Positions 7,034 to 15,224 of a stretch of 47,948 nucleotides of DNA are shown piece by piece. Every line of letters begins with the position of its first letter. The first letter of the stretch is position 1. This DNA is from a virus, in the IMG/VR virus record IMGVR_UViG_3300022602_000155, positions 1 to 47,948 of that record. One strand, written 5' to 3'. The translations under genes were made by a program, and so were the position numbers. The notes beneath the pieces are model-generated. The model did not search any database, had not been told where the DNA came from, and saw only the letters and a program-made list of their open reading frames with translations.

Positions 7034-8255
7034 TCTCTATCTTATCAAAAATTAAAGTGGCCGGTTTTCCTTCCACTGCTTCTTTACTTATCACAATTTT
7101 GGATAAACCGCGTACTTTTAAATCTACGGCATCAAATTGGTAAGGCAAGAGTATCTTTTCAATAACACTTTTAAGGCCACGAGCATTGGTTTCTAAATCT
7201 TTGGTCTTTTGGCTAATTGCTTCTAAGGCAGAATCTTCAAATTCTAATTCAATTCCATCTAGTTCAAACATATACTGGGACTGTTTAATAAGACTATTTT
7301 TAGGCTCTTTTAGCACTTGTACCAGTTGAGCAATGCTTAACGCTTCTACACTAACTATACTGCCAAAACGACCAACAAATTCCGGAATTAATCCGTAGCT
7401 GATAAGATCTTTTGTAGTAACTTCTTTATACAAGTCACCTTTTTGTCCTGAATCTTTTAATTGCGATCCAAAGCCAATAGAGCTTTTACTAGTTCTACGT
7501 TCTACAACCTTATCCAATCCTACAAATGCTCCGCCAACAATAAACAAGATATGACTTGTATCAATTTCGTTCATGTTGCCTTTTGGATGCTTACGCTTCT
7601 CTCCATTAGGAACAGTTACAACACTTCCCTCTACCATTTTAAGTAGAGCCTGTTGAACACCTTCGCCACTTACGTCACGAGTAATACTGACACTTTCACC
7701 CTTGCGAGCAATTTTGTCAATTTCGTCGATATAAACGATCCCCTTTTGAGCTCGTTCAATATCTCCGTCAGCCGCATTAATCAAACGTACTAGCACACTT
7801 TCAACGTCATCGCCGACATAGCCTGCTTCAGTAAGTCCGGTGGCATCGCAAATAGCAAATGGGATATCAAGATACTGTGCTAGTTTTTTAACCAGCATGG
7901 TTTTACCGCATCCAGTAGGACCCATCATTAGCACGTTGGTCTTTTCTAGCTCAATATCCTTGCGTGGATTATTGATACGTTTAAAGTGTTGGCATACTGC
8001 TACACTTAAATTGATCTTAGCTTCATCTTGTCCGATAACATACTCGTCGAGATATTCTTTGATTTTTACAGGATTAAATGCCTGTTTAAATTCTTCTCCT
8101 GGAAATCTTTTTACCTTGTCGTCTTTGAGTATATCAGCACATAGATCAACACAATCATTGCAAATAGCAATATCGTCCCCACCGACAATTAGTTTTTCAA
8201 CATCTTGTTTGCTTTTGCCGCAAAAATTACAGCATTGATCCTTTTGTTTGGTCAT
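7017..8255 (-). CDS. clpX: ClpX AAA+ unfoldase
   Basis: A 412-residue, apparently full-length ClpX. The zinc domain has CNFC (C9, C12) and CNDC (C32, C35). Walker A is GPTGCGKT (112-119), the pore loop is GYVGDD, Walker B is IVYIDEIDKI, and the ClpP-docking IGF loop is present (SSIGFGSQ). It unfolds tagged proteins, including those ending LAA, and feeds them to ClpP; no clpP is seen here, so host ClpP would be the partner. It overlaps the S21 gene downstream and the 136-residue gene upstream. The same genome encodes a tmRNA with an ALAA tag, a plausible substrate source. Confidence 0.97.
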   Translation of the reverse strand: MTKQKDQCCNFCGKSKQDVEKLIVGGDDIAICNDCVDLCADILKDDKVKRFPGEEFKQAFNPVKIKEYLDEYVIGQDEAKINLSVAVCQHFKRINNPRKDIELEKTNVLMMGPTGCGKTMLVKKLAQYLDIPFAICDATGLTEAGYVGDDVESVLVRLINAADGDIERAQKGIVYIDEIDKIARKGESVSITRDVSGEGVQQALLKMVEGSVVTVPNGEKRKHPKGNMNEIDTSHILFIVGGAFVGLDKVVERRTSKSSIGFGSQLKDSGQKGDLYKEVTTKDLISYGLIPEFVGRFGSIVSVEALSIAQLVQVLKEPKNSLIKQSQYMFELDGIELEFEDSALEAISQKTKDLETNARGLKSVIEKILLPYQFDAVDLKVRGLSKIVISKEAVEGKPATLIFDKIENAKTK

Positions 8256-8637
8256 GAAGTGCTTTCTCTAAAAATTCGGTGATAGAATCGACTGCATTAT
8301 TGTTAATGTGTTCAGCGATTGACTTGATGTGTGGGTTTGTGGTTTTATAGTATACATTCGGTTTACTTAAAATGTAAGACATCATTACAGTACTTACATC
8401 GGGTAAATTGTCCAAATTAAAGTATACATTATTACTTACCCCAACGGCATGTAATAGCCATTGTATTTCAGGTTCACCTAAAAAGTAATAGACATTTAGA
8501 TTAATATCTTTTAGATTTTCAGATAGCCAGTTGCTAGAGATATCTTGATCTTTATCACTAGGGTTCATGAACATTACTGATACATTAGAATTCTCAAATA
8601 TATCAGGAGGGGTTATTAGAGTTATCTTTGCTGTCAT
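8227..8637 (-). CDS. Phage protein of unknown function
   Basis: A 136-residue alpha/beta protein (MTAKITLITPPDIFENSNVS...). It alternates strands (ITLITPP, VSVMFM, VYYFLG) with helices, somewhat like a Rossmann-type layout, but has no nucleotide-binding glycine motif. The C-terminal helix ends EFLEKALHDQTK. It overlaps clpX by 29 bases and follows the membrane protein gene directly, so it belongs to the same operon. Function unknown. Confidence 0.6.
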   Translation of the reverse strand: MTAKITLITPPDIFENSNVSVMFMNPSDKDQDISSNWLSENLKDINLNVYYFLGEPEIQWLLHAVGVSNNVYFNLDNLPDVSTVMMSYILSKPNVYYKTTNPHIKSIAEHINNNAVDSITEFLEKALHDQTKGSML

Positions 8638-9980
8638 TATTTTCTTTGGTTTTCGTTCGCTTTGTTAAGATACTCTTCTTCACTAACGGTTTTAGCTTCG
8701 GTGATGCTTTGCCACTTTCCGCTTTCAGTTTGTTCTTCATTTTGAACATATACTACCTCCTTGGCAATGTCAGCACCTTTTGGCGCAACAGGAAAATCTT
8801 CCTCGTTAATGTCTTCGCCGAATTCGTACTGAAGGGTTGGTGGAGCATTATCTGCAACAGGTTCGACATAGGGCTTCATTGTGTGTTTAGCCCATAGATA
8901 AGGACCGGGCGGCGTTATACTAACAGGAGCAATGGCCGCAGTAGCTTCTTCGATCATTTTGTTCCATTGATCTAGAGGTGATAGTTCTGCTTCAGTAGCG
9001 GTACTTTCTACATCTATCCGCGGTTCTTCAACGTCTGCTTCTTCTACGTATTCTTTTGGTTGCGGAACAAAGTCGTCGATTGATTTCTTTTCTTCTTCTG
9101 TAGGAGGTTCGCCTACATCTCTATCTAGTTCTGCAATAGTAGGGACAACTCCGATAATAGTTCCATCATCAGATAGTACTACTTTACCTGCATCATCGTC
9201 TTCGTCACGCAGTCGTTGAAAGCTGTACTGACTAGCAAGTAGCAATACGATTGCCAATGGATCTAGCACAATAACGATTAGTATAGTAACCCATGTTACT
9301 GCACGTTCTAACAAATTATTATCTGGGTTATCGCCATATAGCAGTGCCGCAATATATTTTATTGGACCTACCTCTGCTTCAACTTTACGTACTTCTGCAC
9401 GAATAGGTGCGGCTTCGTCATTAAGACTAGCAATCTGCTTTTGGTTGGTTTCAATGTCTTTGGCCAAAACACTACGATCTCGTTGCTGATTTCTACGTAT
9501 AGCATTTGCCTTATCGGCGCCTTTTTCATCCGAGCTTCTTGACATGACCTGATCAACTGCCTCGTCCATTTGTTTAAGTTGCTTGCGGTCAGCTTCAATA
9601 TTTTCCCGTGCGGTTTTAATTTTCTCATCATATACACTTATTTTTGCCTGTATGTCACCACTTACTAGGTTTTGATCACTGTGTGCTTTGCTTAGAAAGC
9701 CAAATACACCGACACTGGTGATCAACATAATCATTGCTACAGCAGGAAAAATATAAGCCTTTAGGAAAAGAGGCGCAGTCTTCCAATTCTGTTTGAGCCA
9801 TAGTGTACCACTTAGTTTCCCGATTTCTAGGAACACTCCCATAATCACAATAGGAATGATACTAGCTGGATAGATAGCAGTAAGGCCCATTACTGAATAG
9901 TAAATGGCAACAACGGAAATACTCAATCCGCTGAATAATGTTAGGTACGATATTAGATAGTCATTAAATTTTGTTTTCAT
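8637..9980 (-). CDS. Large membrane protein with coiled coil
   Basis: A 447-residue protein. Three N-terminal spans (about 9-31, 38-58 and 73-95) are followed by a long charged coiled coil (about 100-205, with DIQAKISVYDEKIK and heptads), then a fourth span (TWVTILIVIVLDPLAIVLLLAS). The acidic, proline-containing C-terminal tail (about 255-447) is probably cytoplasmic. The architecture resembles uncharacterised membrane proteins of marine T4-like phages (recollection). A GATAAATA box precedes the ATG closely. It may remodel the inner membrane; unproven. Confidence 0.6.
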   Translation of the reverse strand: MKTKFNDYLISYLTLFSGLSISVVAIYYSVMGLTAIYPASIIPIVIMGVFLEIGKLSGTLWLKQNWKTAPLFLKAYIFPAVAMIMLITSVGVFGFLSKAHSDQNLVSGDIQAKISVYDEKIKTARENIEADRKQLKQMDEAVDQVMSRSSDEKGADKANAIRRNQQRDRSVLAKDIETNQKQIASLNDEAAPIRAEVRKVEAEVGPIKYIAALLYGDNPDNNLLERAVTWVTILIVIVLDPLAIVLLLASQYSFQRLRDEDDDAGKVVLSDDGTIIGVVPTIAELDRDVGEPPTEEEKKSIDDFVPQPKEYVEEADVEEPRIDVESTATEAELSPLDQWNKMIEEATAAIAPVSITPPGPYLWAKHTMKPYVEPVADNAPPTLQYEFGEDINEEDFPVAPKGADIAKEVVYVQNEEQTESGKWQSITEAKTVSEEEYLNKANENQRK

Positions 9981-9986
9981 AGGTTG

Positions 9987-9994
9987 TATTTATC
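9987..9994 (-). promoter_or_regulatory. Possible late box GATAAATA fused to a stop codon
   Basis: The minus strand reads GATAAATA, including the TAA stop (9990-9992) of the upstream gene. Only seven bases separate it from the ATG at 9980, which would leave almost no leader, so activity is uncertain. Confidence 0.3.
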
Positions 9995-10391
9995 TACGCA
10001 TTTTACTGATGTCAATTGCTTCCTCATCTGAGAAAACAGGGACGGCATTTGATTTGTGCATGGTTGCGATGCCCTTAACCTTTGTTCCTGTATAAACTTT
10101 GGCTGGTGCGAGTGTTGCATTTCCCATGCCTGTGTCTCTACTAGGGATGTGTGCGGTTGTGTTGCGACCTTCTGGAATGGCTAAACTATAACCTGTAGAA
10201 CTCAAACTTCCTGATTCCATCGCACGTTTACGCTTACGTTCTTCTTGTTCAATGCCTTGACGCTTAAGAAGTTCTTTCCAGCTTTCTTCTTGTTCACGTG
10301 CTTTACGGGCATGTTCGGCAGACGCAAATTTACGCTTGCCTTTTTTCTTTCCTGTGGTACTAAGCCATGGGCCTACAAGATGCATACTCAT
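9990..10391 (-). CDS. Basic phage protein of unknown function
   Basis: A 133-residue, strongly basic protein (MSMHLVGPWLSTTGKKKGKRK...). A Lys/Arg/Glu-rich helix (about 20-60, with AEHARKAREQEESWKELLKR) is followed by a low-complexity, probably disordered C-terminus ending DEEAIDISKMRR. The helix suggests nucleic-acid or protein binding. No named family is recognised; similar short proteins beginning HLVGPWLSTTG are, from memory, common in T4-like environmental phages. The second Met (residue 3) is an equally possible start. Confidence 0.6.
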   Translation of the reverse strand: MSMHLVGPWLSTTGKKKGKRKFASAEHARKAREQEESWKELLKRQGIEQEERKRKRAMESGSLSSTGYSLAIPEGRNTTAHIPSRDTGMGNATLAPAKVYTGTKVKGIATMHKSNAVPVFSDEEAIDISKMRR

Positions 10392-10400
10392 ATTAAATTC

Positions 10401-10487
10401 CTAATAGCAACAAATTAACAAGGCAAATAATACTGCCAACCAAAAGTGCCCTAACAAGAGCAAGAGTATTACAAATACCCAAGGCAT
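10401..10487 (-). CDS. Tiny hydrophobic membrane peptide (28 residues)
   Basis: The open frame from the ATG at 10487 to TAG at 10401 encodes MPWVFVILLLLLGHFWLAVL and eight further residues, a single membrane span with almost no polar residues. It fits exactly into the 97-base gap between two genes and begins right after the stop of the upstream gene (TAATATG). The ribosome binding site is weak. Phages often encode such one-span peptides, some of them inhibitors or lysis modulators. The call rests only on composition and position. Confidence 0.45.
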   Translation of the reverse strand: MPWVFVILLLLLGHFWLAVLFALLICCY

Positions 10488-10488
10488 A

Positions 10489-10830
10489 TTAAACAGCTTC
10501 TAATACTGTTGAACTTGCGTTAACTACACTTGCTGTAGCTATCAGCTGTCCCATGCTCTCGAATAATTTTTGTTGCTTTTTCGGCATGCCTGTAAAACGT
10601 TCAATAGTTCCGTCGGAAGCAATTTTGATACTGCCAGCAACTACCCAAATTTTACTACCATTAGCATCTGTGCCTGCTAGTTTACGTACCACACCGTTGA
10701 TTAAACCATTGGCAGTATCTCTACCTCGATTCCAATAATACTGTGTGCCTTTGTTTTCCCAAATCTGCTCATCGCCTGAATTGGCCTTGCAATACTTCTT
10801 AACTTCAATCAATGTCTGTTCTGAGTTCAT
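10489..10830 (-). CDS. Small protein of unknown function
   Basis: A 113-residue protein from the ATG at 10830, chosen over an upstream ATG at 10887 because AGGAGG lies seven bases before it and because the sigma70 promoter at 10859-10887 would otherwise lie inside the gene. It has an alpha/beta start (MNSEQTLIEVKKYCKANSGD), a beta-rich middle (KIWVVAGSIKIASDGTIERF) and an Ala/Ser/Val C-terminus. Function unknown. It probably begins an early operon running down toward 8637. Confidence 0.65.
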   Translation of the reverse strand: MNSEQTLIEVKKYCKANSGDEQIWENKGTQYYWNRGRDTANGLINGVVRKLAGTDANGSKIWVVAGSIKIASDGTIERFTGMPKKQQKLFESMGQLIATASVVNASSTVLEAV

Positions 10831-10858
10831 TTGAACCTCCTGTATGTGTTGATAATTA

Positions 10859-10887
10859 AGTATATTACAATTTTGGTAAAATTGCAA
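10859..10887 (-). promoter_or_regulatory. Sigma70-type promoter (TTGCAA-N17-TATACT)
   Basis: TTGCAA (10882-10887) and TATACT (10859-10864) on the minus strand are 17 bases apart, about 30 bases before the AGGAGG/ATG at 10830. It overlaps one arm of the hairpin at 10872-10906, so terminator or operator function may be combined with promoter function. Confidence 0.7.
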
Positions 10888-10906
10888 CCATTAATTTTAC
10901 CAAAGT
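10872..10906. terminator. 12-bp inverted repeat at end of the amidotransferase gene
   Basis: TTTGGTAAAATT and AATTTTACCAAA are separated by about nine bases. The repeat includes the stop codon of the 10897-11445 gene. Having no clear T-run on the minus strand, it could be a weak terminator for the upstream operon or a protein-binding operator for the overlapping promoter. Confidence 0.5.
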
Positions 10907-11445
10907 AAATCTTTTACATCTTTTGGAAGAATTGGATCTTTCATACGTTCTGGATGCCATACTACACCATAAATTGGTTTAGTAGAATGTTGAAACGCTT
11001 CTGGATTATTATCAGAATCAAACGCTGTAGGAATCATATCAGCGCCAAGTGTGGCTATATTTTGACTATGATAACTATTGACTAGATGTATACCGCCTTC
11101 CATACTAATAGCATGCGAGGTATTCGTATGGTCGTCAATATAACCATTTGTTCCACCTGTTAGATCATTAACTGCAAAGGCACCGTGACAAATACCAACA
11201 ATAGGTTTGCCTAGTTTATTTGCATGATGGAATAGTAGGTCCTCGGTTGTATGTCTTGCGATACTGTCCGGACCTCCTGATAGGACCAAACAATCGAAGT
11301 CGATAGTTTCATCTATGACTCCGATATTTGCTACAGGTAGTAGTTGATGTTTATGTAAAAATGCATACCAACTTCTTTCTAAACAATCAAACAAGAAGTT
11401 GTTTGGAGGAATGCGAACATCCCTCTGACTAATTAAAATCCGCAA
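10897..11445 (-). CDS. Stand-alone class I glutamine amidotransferase domain
   Basis: A 182-residue triad GATase. The nucleophile C86 lies in GICHG, the oxyanion strand is VLSGGPDSI, and the His/Glu pair lies in VVWHPERM (H164, E166). It hydrolyses glutamine and passes ammonia to a partner synthetase. The start codon is TTG, adjacent to the upstream stop. The two PP-loop asparagine-synthase-like proteins in this island lack their own glutaminase domain, so this may be their shared ammonia source (inference). The hairpin at its stop marks the end of the island. Confidence 0.85.
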   Translation of the reverse strand: MRILISQRDVRIPPNNFLFDCLERSWYAFLHKHQLLPVANIGVIDETIDFDCLVLSGGPDSIARHTTEDLLFHHANKLGKPIVGICHGAFAVNDLTGGTNGYIDDHTNTSHAISMEGGIHLVNSYHSQNIATLGADMIPTAFDSDNNPEAFQHSTKPIYGVVWHPERMKDPILPKDVKDLLW

Positions 11446-12210
11446 TTACGCCTCGGCTACTTCTTTTCCGTTGAACGCAACGCATAATGGACGATGTGGT
11501 TCACCATATGCTTCAAGCATGATTTTTTGTACTTCATCGCTTGCTGTTTTAAAGTCACCTAAACTTGTGCAAGAACACTCGAATAGATCCCAAATCATTT
11601 CGTTAACATAAGACAATGCTTCTTGTTGAGCTTCTTCTGTTACGCAAAGTTTTTCAAGCATCAAACGTCCGATGTTACTGTGAAATTTTTCATCACGAGC
11701 AACACGATCATATCTCTTCATAATGAATTCATCACCTGCACATTCGGCCATTGTTGACCAAACAGTACTAGCACGGCCTTCAGCAATGTATTGATACAAA
11801 TGCATCATAATAGGATTATTGTGTGCTTCATATTTTTGAATTAATGTAGCACCCATACGCACGTCAGTTTTGCCGTGAGTTTTCCAAATTTCTTTTAGGT
11901 TAGGAGTTTCGCCTGTTAAATGTTCAAGGATTTCATATACAATACGATAGTGTTCAGCTTCGTCCCATGCTTGTTTAGAAAGCAATCGGCATTCTTCTGG
12001 ATCTGTTAAAGGATCTAATTCTGCAACTTTTTTGGAAAGTTCAACCATATTCATTCGTTCATTACTCAAACGAATATGAAAAAAACTTTCTAATTCTTTT
12101 TTATCAGTACCGCGTTCAGCGAAAAATTGACGAGTTTGAATCTCTGCAACACGGTGCAAAGGCATAACTGATTCCCATAGATCATCTAAAAACTCTTTTA
12201 CTGGCTTCAT
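11446..12210 (-). CDS. Ferritin-like diiron protein, copy 1
   Basis: A 254-residue all-helical protein with the four-helix diiron ligand pattern: Glu in NERMNMVEL, ExxH in WDEAEHYRIV, Glu in YIAEGRAS, and ExxH in ARDEKFHSNIG. This is the E...ExxH...E...ExxH layout of ferritin-like oxygenases and oxidases, a group that includes aromatic and tRNA hydroxylases. A paralogue lies at 13832-14542 with the same ligands. The substrate is unknown; the neighbouring methyltransferase and oxygenases suggest a tailoring role. A late box is found 39 bases upstream. Confidence 0.75.
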   Translation of the reverse strand: MKPVKEFLDDLWESVMPLHRVAEIQTRQFFAERGTDKKELESFFHIRLSNERMNMVELSKKVAELDPLTDPEECRLLSKQAWDEAEHYRIVYEILEHLTGETPNLKEIWKTHGKTDVRMGATLIQKYEAHNNPIMMHLYQYIAEGRASTVWSTMAECAGDEFIMKRYDRVARDEKFHSNIGRLMLEKLCVTEEAQQEALSYVNEMIWDLFECSCTSLGDFKTASDEVQKIMLEAYGEPHRPLCVAFNGKEVAEA

Positions 12211-12247
12211 TTTGATATTTCCTTATGTAATAAAATTACCTATATTT

Positions 12248-13216
12248 TTATTTATTAATCTTTTCGAGAACAGAATCAACTAATGGTTTCCACTCGTTTT
12301 CACGATTAATAACATATTCTTGGTATTTTGTAGGTCCTTCAATCTTTGGGTATTCTAGCAAATTTGCTTCGTAAACTTTACGAACTGTGTTAGACTGTAC
12401 TGCTTTGGTAAATTCTCTTCGATACCACTCGATTACATCAGGCGGTGTTCCTTTAGGTAAAAGCAATCCCCATGTCCCAACAATATCAAATTTTGGTAAA
12501 ACTGAACTTATAGTAGGAACATTAGGAAATTGTTTAATTTTACCCTTGCTAGAAATAGCAATAATATTAACTTTATGATCTAAATACATGCCCTGGGCGA
12601 TTAGGGCAGGGATAATAGCGTAACGTACATTTCCGCTAATAACATCTGTTAAGGCATCAACCGGACCTTTATAGTCTACTCTGACTATTCCGGTCCTGCC
12701 CTCTACAAAATTTAATCTAGATCTTAATGTTTCATACACAATCCTTGCGCCGCCAGTAGCACCAACAGAAACCTTATCGTATTTTAAAGTTTCTAAAAAT
12801 TCTGCAGGGGTTTTAACTGGATCTTTAATGTTTGCAACAATAGCAAACGGACTTTGTGCGGCCAAAAACGGATATTCAAAACTATCTGTAGTATATGGTT
12901 TATTTGGCATAGCAATTTTGTCCATTGCTGTCAAGCCAGGAATAGATGCCATTGTTACAGAATACCCATCAGCAGGGCGTCTTTGTAATTCCATAGTACC
13001 AATTACTCCACCGACACCTGCGTGATTAGTAACTATAAATTTTGCACCTGTGTTTTTTTCTACTTCTAATGCTAATGCTCGAAATGCCAATTCATTAACA
13101 CTACCCGGAGTATGAGCCATTACTCCTTCTATCGGCTTTGTTGGTTCCCACGCAAATGCCAGCGCAGGAACTAATAATACAATACTAACTAAACGCTGGA
13201 AAAATGTCTGTGCCAT
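12248..13216 (-). CDS. Bug/TctC-type periplasmic binding protein
   Basis: A 322-residue protein with a Sec signal peptide (about 1-22, ending ALAFA). It follows the tripartite tricarboxylate transporter receptor (Bug) pattern: NHAGVGGVIG near residue 65, then DGY, and LLLPKGTPPDVIEWYR toward the C-terminus. These proteins bind carboxylates in the periplasm and are greatly expanded in Burkholderiales. No TctA/TctB membrane subunits are seen. A phage copy could feed a host transporter or act as a scavenger or decoy in the periplasm (inference). It lies between the two diiron paralogues. Confidence 0.88.
   Translation of the reverse strand: MAQTFFQRLVSIVLLVPALAFAWEPTKPIEGVMAHTPGSVNELAFRALALEVEKNTGAKFIVTNHAGVGGVIGTMELQRRPADGYSVTMASIPGLTAMDKIAMPNKPYTTDSFEYPFLAAQSPFAIVANIKDPVKTPAEFLETLKYDKVSVGATGGARIVYETLRSRLNFVEGRTGIVRVDYKGPVDALTDVISGNVRYAIIPALIAQGMYLDHKVNIIAISSKGKIKQFPNVPTISSVLPKFDIVGTWGLLLPKGTPPDVIEWYRREFTKAVQSNTVRKVYEANLLEYPKIEGPTKYQEYVINRENEWKPLVDSVLEKINK
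12249..12256 (-). promoter_or_regulatory. Late box AATAAATA overlapping the stop of the Bug gene
   Basis: The minus strand reads AATAAATA, overlapping the TAA stop (12248-12250). It is 39 bases upstream of the diiron gene starting at 12210, a reasonable late-promoter distance. Confidence 0.5.
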
Positions 13217-13301
13217 ATTCTTTATTCATCCTAATTATAAAATCTATATCGCTTTCATATTCGAAAAACAATATTCTTAAAAAATCTAATACTTTATCCA
13301 T
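13185..13301 (-). CDS. Candidate 38-residue peptide
   Basis: The ATG at 13301 overlaps the end of the methyltransferase gene and the frame runs to TAG at 13185, inside the signal-peptide region of the Bug gene. The product (MDKVLDFLRILFFEYESDID...) looks like an amphipathic helix. There is no clear ribosome binding site, and it overlaps both neighbours, so it may be chance; it does bridge the 69-base gap. Confidence 0.25.
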   Translation of the reverse strand: MDKVLDFLRILFFEYESDIDFIIRMNKEYGTDIFPAFS

Positions 13302-13822
13302 TTTGCATATATCCTATTATGTGTATCCCATTCTATTTCAGTTAATTTGAAATTAAATTTTTTGGACAATCGTTCGTGTTCTTCAAACGACCAAGGATAA
13401 AAGTTGATTTGCTTACAGTCATCATTTCTATGATCTTGCAAACCTGGATTACATCTCCAGTATACACTACCTACGTCTGTAAGTAAATCACTAATTATAC
13501 CAATCTGTCGTTCAATATTACTTGCATCACCGAAGTTAATTGATCCGAGGCAAAATGCCACGTCAAATTTTTCATGTGGGTGCTTAGAAACATAATCTTC
13601 TAAGGACAGTTGGTAATCCGCTTCGGGAAACGCAGGGTCAATTCCTACTAAATTCTTTATCAACCCCTTAAAAGGATTCGGACCGCATCCTATATCAATG
13701 ACACGGTCCGTTTCCAGTATTTGGTTTGTTAAACCTAGACCAGTATACTTAAATTCCTCTATGGAGTAATGATTCAATCTCCATACATTACCGAAGTAAT
13801 AATTTAATTGTTCCTGGTCCAC
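13286..13822 (-). CDS. Class I SAM-dependent methyltransferase
   Basis: A 178-residue Rossmann methyltransferase. Motif I is VIDIGCGPNPFKG, followed by the acidic strand end LVGIDPAF that binds the SAM ribose, and then FDVAFCLGSINFGD (motif IV-like). It is compact, with a short C-terminus (IYAKWIKY). The methyl acceptor is unknown. It lies between the diiron paralogues and ten bases from the upstream gene, so it is co-transcribed with them. It ends in TAG; read-through would add only two sense codons. Confidence 0.8.
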   Translation of the reverse strand: MDQEQLNYYFGNVWRLNHYSIEEFKYTGLGLTNQILETDRVIDIGCGPNPFKGLIKNLVGIDPAFPEADYQLSLEDYVSKHPHEKFDVAFCLGSINFGDASNIERQIGIISDLLTDVGSVYWRCNPGLQDHRNDDCKQINFYPWSFEEHERLSKKFNFKLTEIEWDTHNRIYAKWIKY

Positions 13823-13831
13823 TTCAGCCTA

Positions 13832-14542
13832 TTAATAACTAAATTCGTAGTTATACGCTTGTTCCATCATTTCACGAGCTTCTGGAACTGGTTTAGTATT
13901 GATACAAGAAATCTTGTACAACTCTTTACGCATTTCCATGGCTAATGCAGAAGCGTGATCTTGTGCTTCTTGCGTAGTGCATAGTTGTGCTAGTTTCCAC
14001 TTACCGATATTGCTGTGGAATCCTTCGTCACGGGCAACACGAGCATAACGAGTGCTGATAAAGTCGTCTTCAATAGTTTCTGCCATTTGATCCCAAACAG
14101 CTTCTGCACGACCTTCTGCGATGCATTGATACAATGCCATTGCAATTTCATCTTCGTGTGCATTGAACTTTTCAATTAGAGCGGCACCTTTACTAGTAAT
14201 ACGTGTTTCCCAACTATCAATGGCGGCTTGTAAATCTACATCCTTACCGGTGATATGTTCGATAACTTCTTTAACTAGATGATAGTGAATACTTTCATCC
14301 ATTGCTTGTTTAGCTAGCATCTGTAATTCTTCAACGCTAGTGTTACCTGGCATTTCAGCAATCTTCTTGCTAATTTCAACTAGATTCATACGTTCATTAA
14401 CCATACGGCCTGTGAAGTGATCAACTAGTTCTTCTTTACTTGGTTTGCTTTCAAAGTATGCTTTAACTTGCATAGCACTTGCTTTGAATAGAGTTTGGTT
14501 TTGTGCGACTAATTCGTCTACAAATTGTTTTGCTGGTTTCAT
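13832..14542 (-). CDS. Ferritin-like diiron protein, copy 2
   Basis: A 236-residue paralogue of the 11446-12210 protein. The diiron ligands are conserved: Glu in NERMNLVEI, ExxH in MDESIHYHLV, Glu in CIAEGRAE, and ExxH in ARDEGFHSNIG. The N-termini are also alike (MKPAKQFVDEL versus MKPVKEFLDDL). The pair probably arose by duplication within the phage lineage or was acquired as a unit. A late box lies about 66 bases upstream in a leader with a short direct repeat. Confidence 0.75.
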   Translation of the reverse strand: MKPAKQFVDELVAQNQTLFKASAMQVKAYFESKPSKEELVDHFTGRMVNERMNLVEISKKIAEMPGNTSVEELQMLAKQAMDESIHYHLVKEVIEHITGKDVDLQAAIDSWETRITSKGAALIEKFNAHEDEIAMALYQCIAEGRAEAVWDQMAETIEDDFISTRYARVARDEGFHSNIGKWKLAQLCTTQEAQDHASALAMEMRKELYKISCINTKPVPEAREMMEQAYNYEFSY

Positions 14543-14615
14543 TATTTTTGGTCCTTAAATTAAATTTAGGGCCGCTGGGGTAAGAATTACCGCTGGGGTG
14601 ATAAAACTATTTATC
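14543..14615 (-). promoter_or_regulatory. Leader with late box GATAAATA and direct repeat
   Basis: The minus strand carries GATAAATA at 14608-14615, then two copies of ACCCCAGCGG about 19 bases apart (plus-strand CCGCTGGGGT), then GGACC before the ATG. The box fits a late promoter for the second diiron gene. The repeat could be a protein-binding site or a leader structure; nothing else supports it. Confidence 0.5.
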
Positions 14616-14618
14616 ATG

Positions 14619-15224
14619 CTATATAATCATCACATTGATATCAGATTTTTTATAATCTTGGTAGTACTCTTCCGGCGGACTTGCTATTTGTAACATTTCT
14701 GCTAACTCTATATTATTTGCGGGAAGTTTCCCCGTGTGTGTATTCCAGGCAGATACAATGTCAGCGTTTTGTGCATCAATATGTTGAGCCATTTTTTCTA
14801 GACTTTCGTAGTACTGATAATTAGGATACCGTATATTAAAATGACCACAGCGTACCCACCATCCTAGGCAAGCATCATTCTCACGATGTACTAGAACAAC
14901 AGGACAATCAGGCCATGCTTTTTTTAGATAGTCGATATGGTGAGATAAGACATGGCTTTTAATAATGCGGATTCCAGATCCATTAAACGGCTTATTGAAC
15001 TCTAATTCGTTGTGTGTACGGCTAAATTGGTCAATGCGATCAAATTCCTTGCCAAACTCCATACCCGGATCAAAGTAAGCACCTATATGCATAACTCCTG
15101 CGTGATGTGCATATTTTCGATCTTCAGAATAATCCGAACGATCAATGTCCGGACTAAAGTAGATGTTTTTTACCACACTACTCCATTTACTGCCCGGAGC
15201 ACCTACTACAAAAATGTATTTCAT
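14619..15224 (-). CDS. Sulfotransferase-like protein
   Basis: A 201-residue protein. The N-terminal strand-loop FVVGAPGSKWSSVVKNIYFS resembles the 5'-phosphosulfate loop of PAPS-dependent sulfotransferases, and IIKSHVLSHHIDYLKKAWPD then VVLVHRENDACLGWW recall the 3'-phosphate-binding strand and helix. P-loop kinases are the main alternative, but the GKS/T signature is absent. It starts at TAATG overlapping the outer-membrane protein gene. It ends in TAG. The product to be sulfated is unknown. Confidence 0.55.
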   Translation of the reverse strand: MKYIFVVGAPGSKWSSVVKNIYFSPDIDRSDYSEDRKYAHHAGVMHIGAYFDPGMEFGKEFDRIDQFSRTHNELEFNKPFNGSGIRIIKSHVLSHHIDYLKKAWPDCPVVLVHRENDACLGWWVRCGHFNIRYPNYQYYESLEKMAQHIDAQNADIVSAWNTHTGKLPANNIELAEMLQIASPPEEYYQDYKKSDINVMII

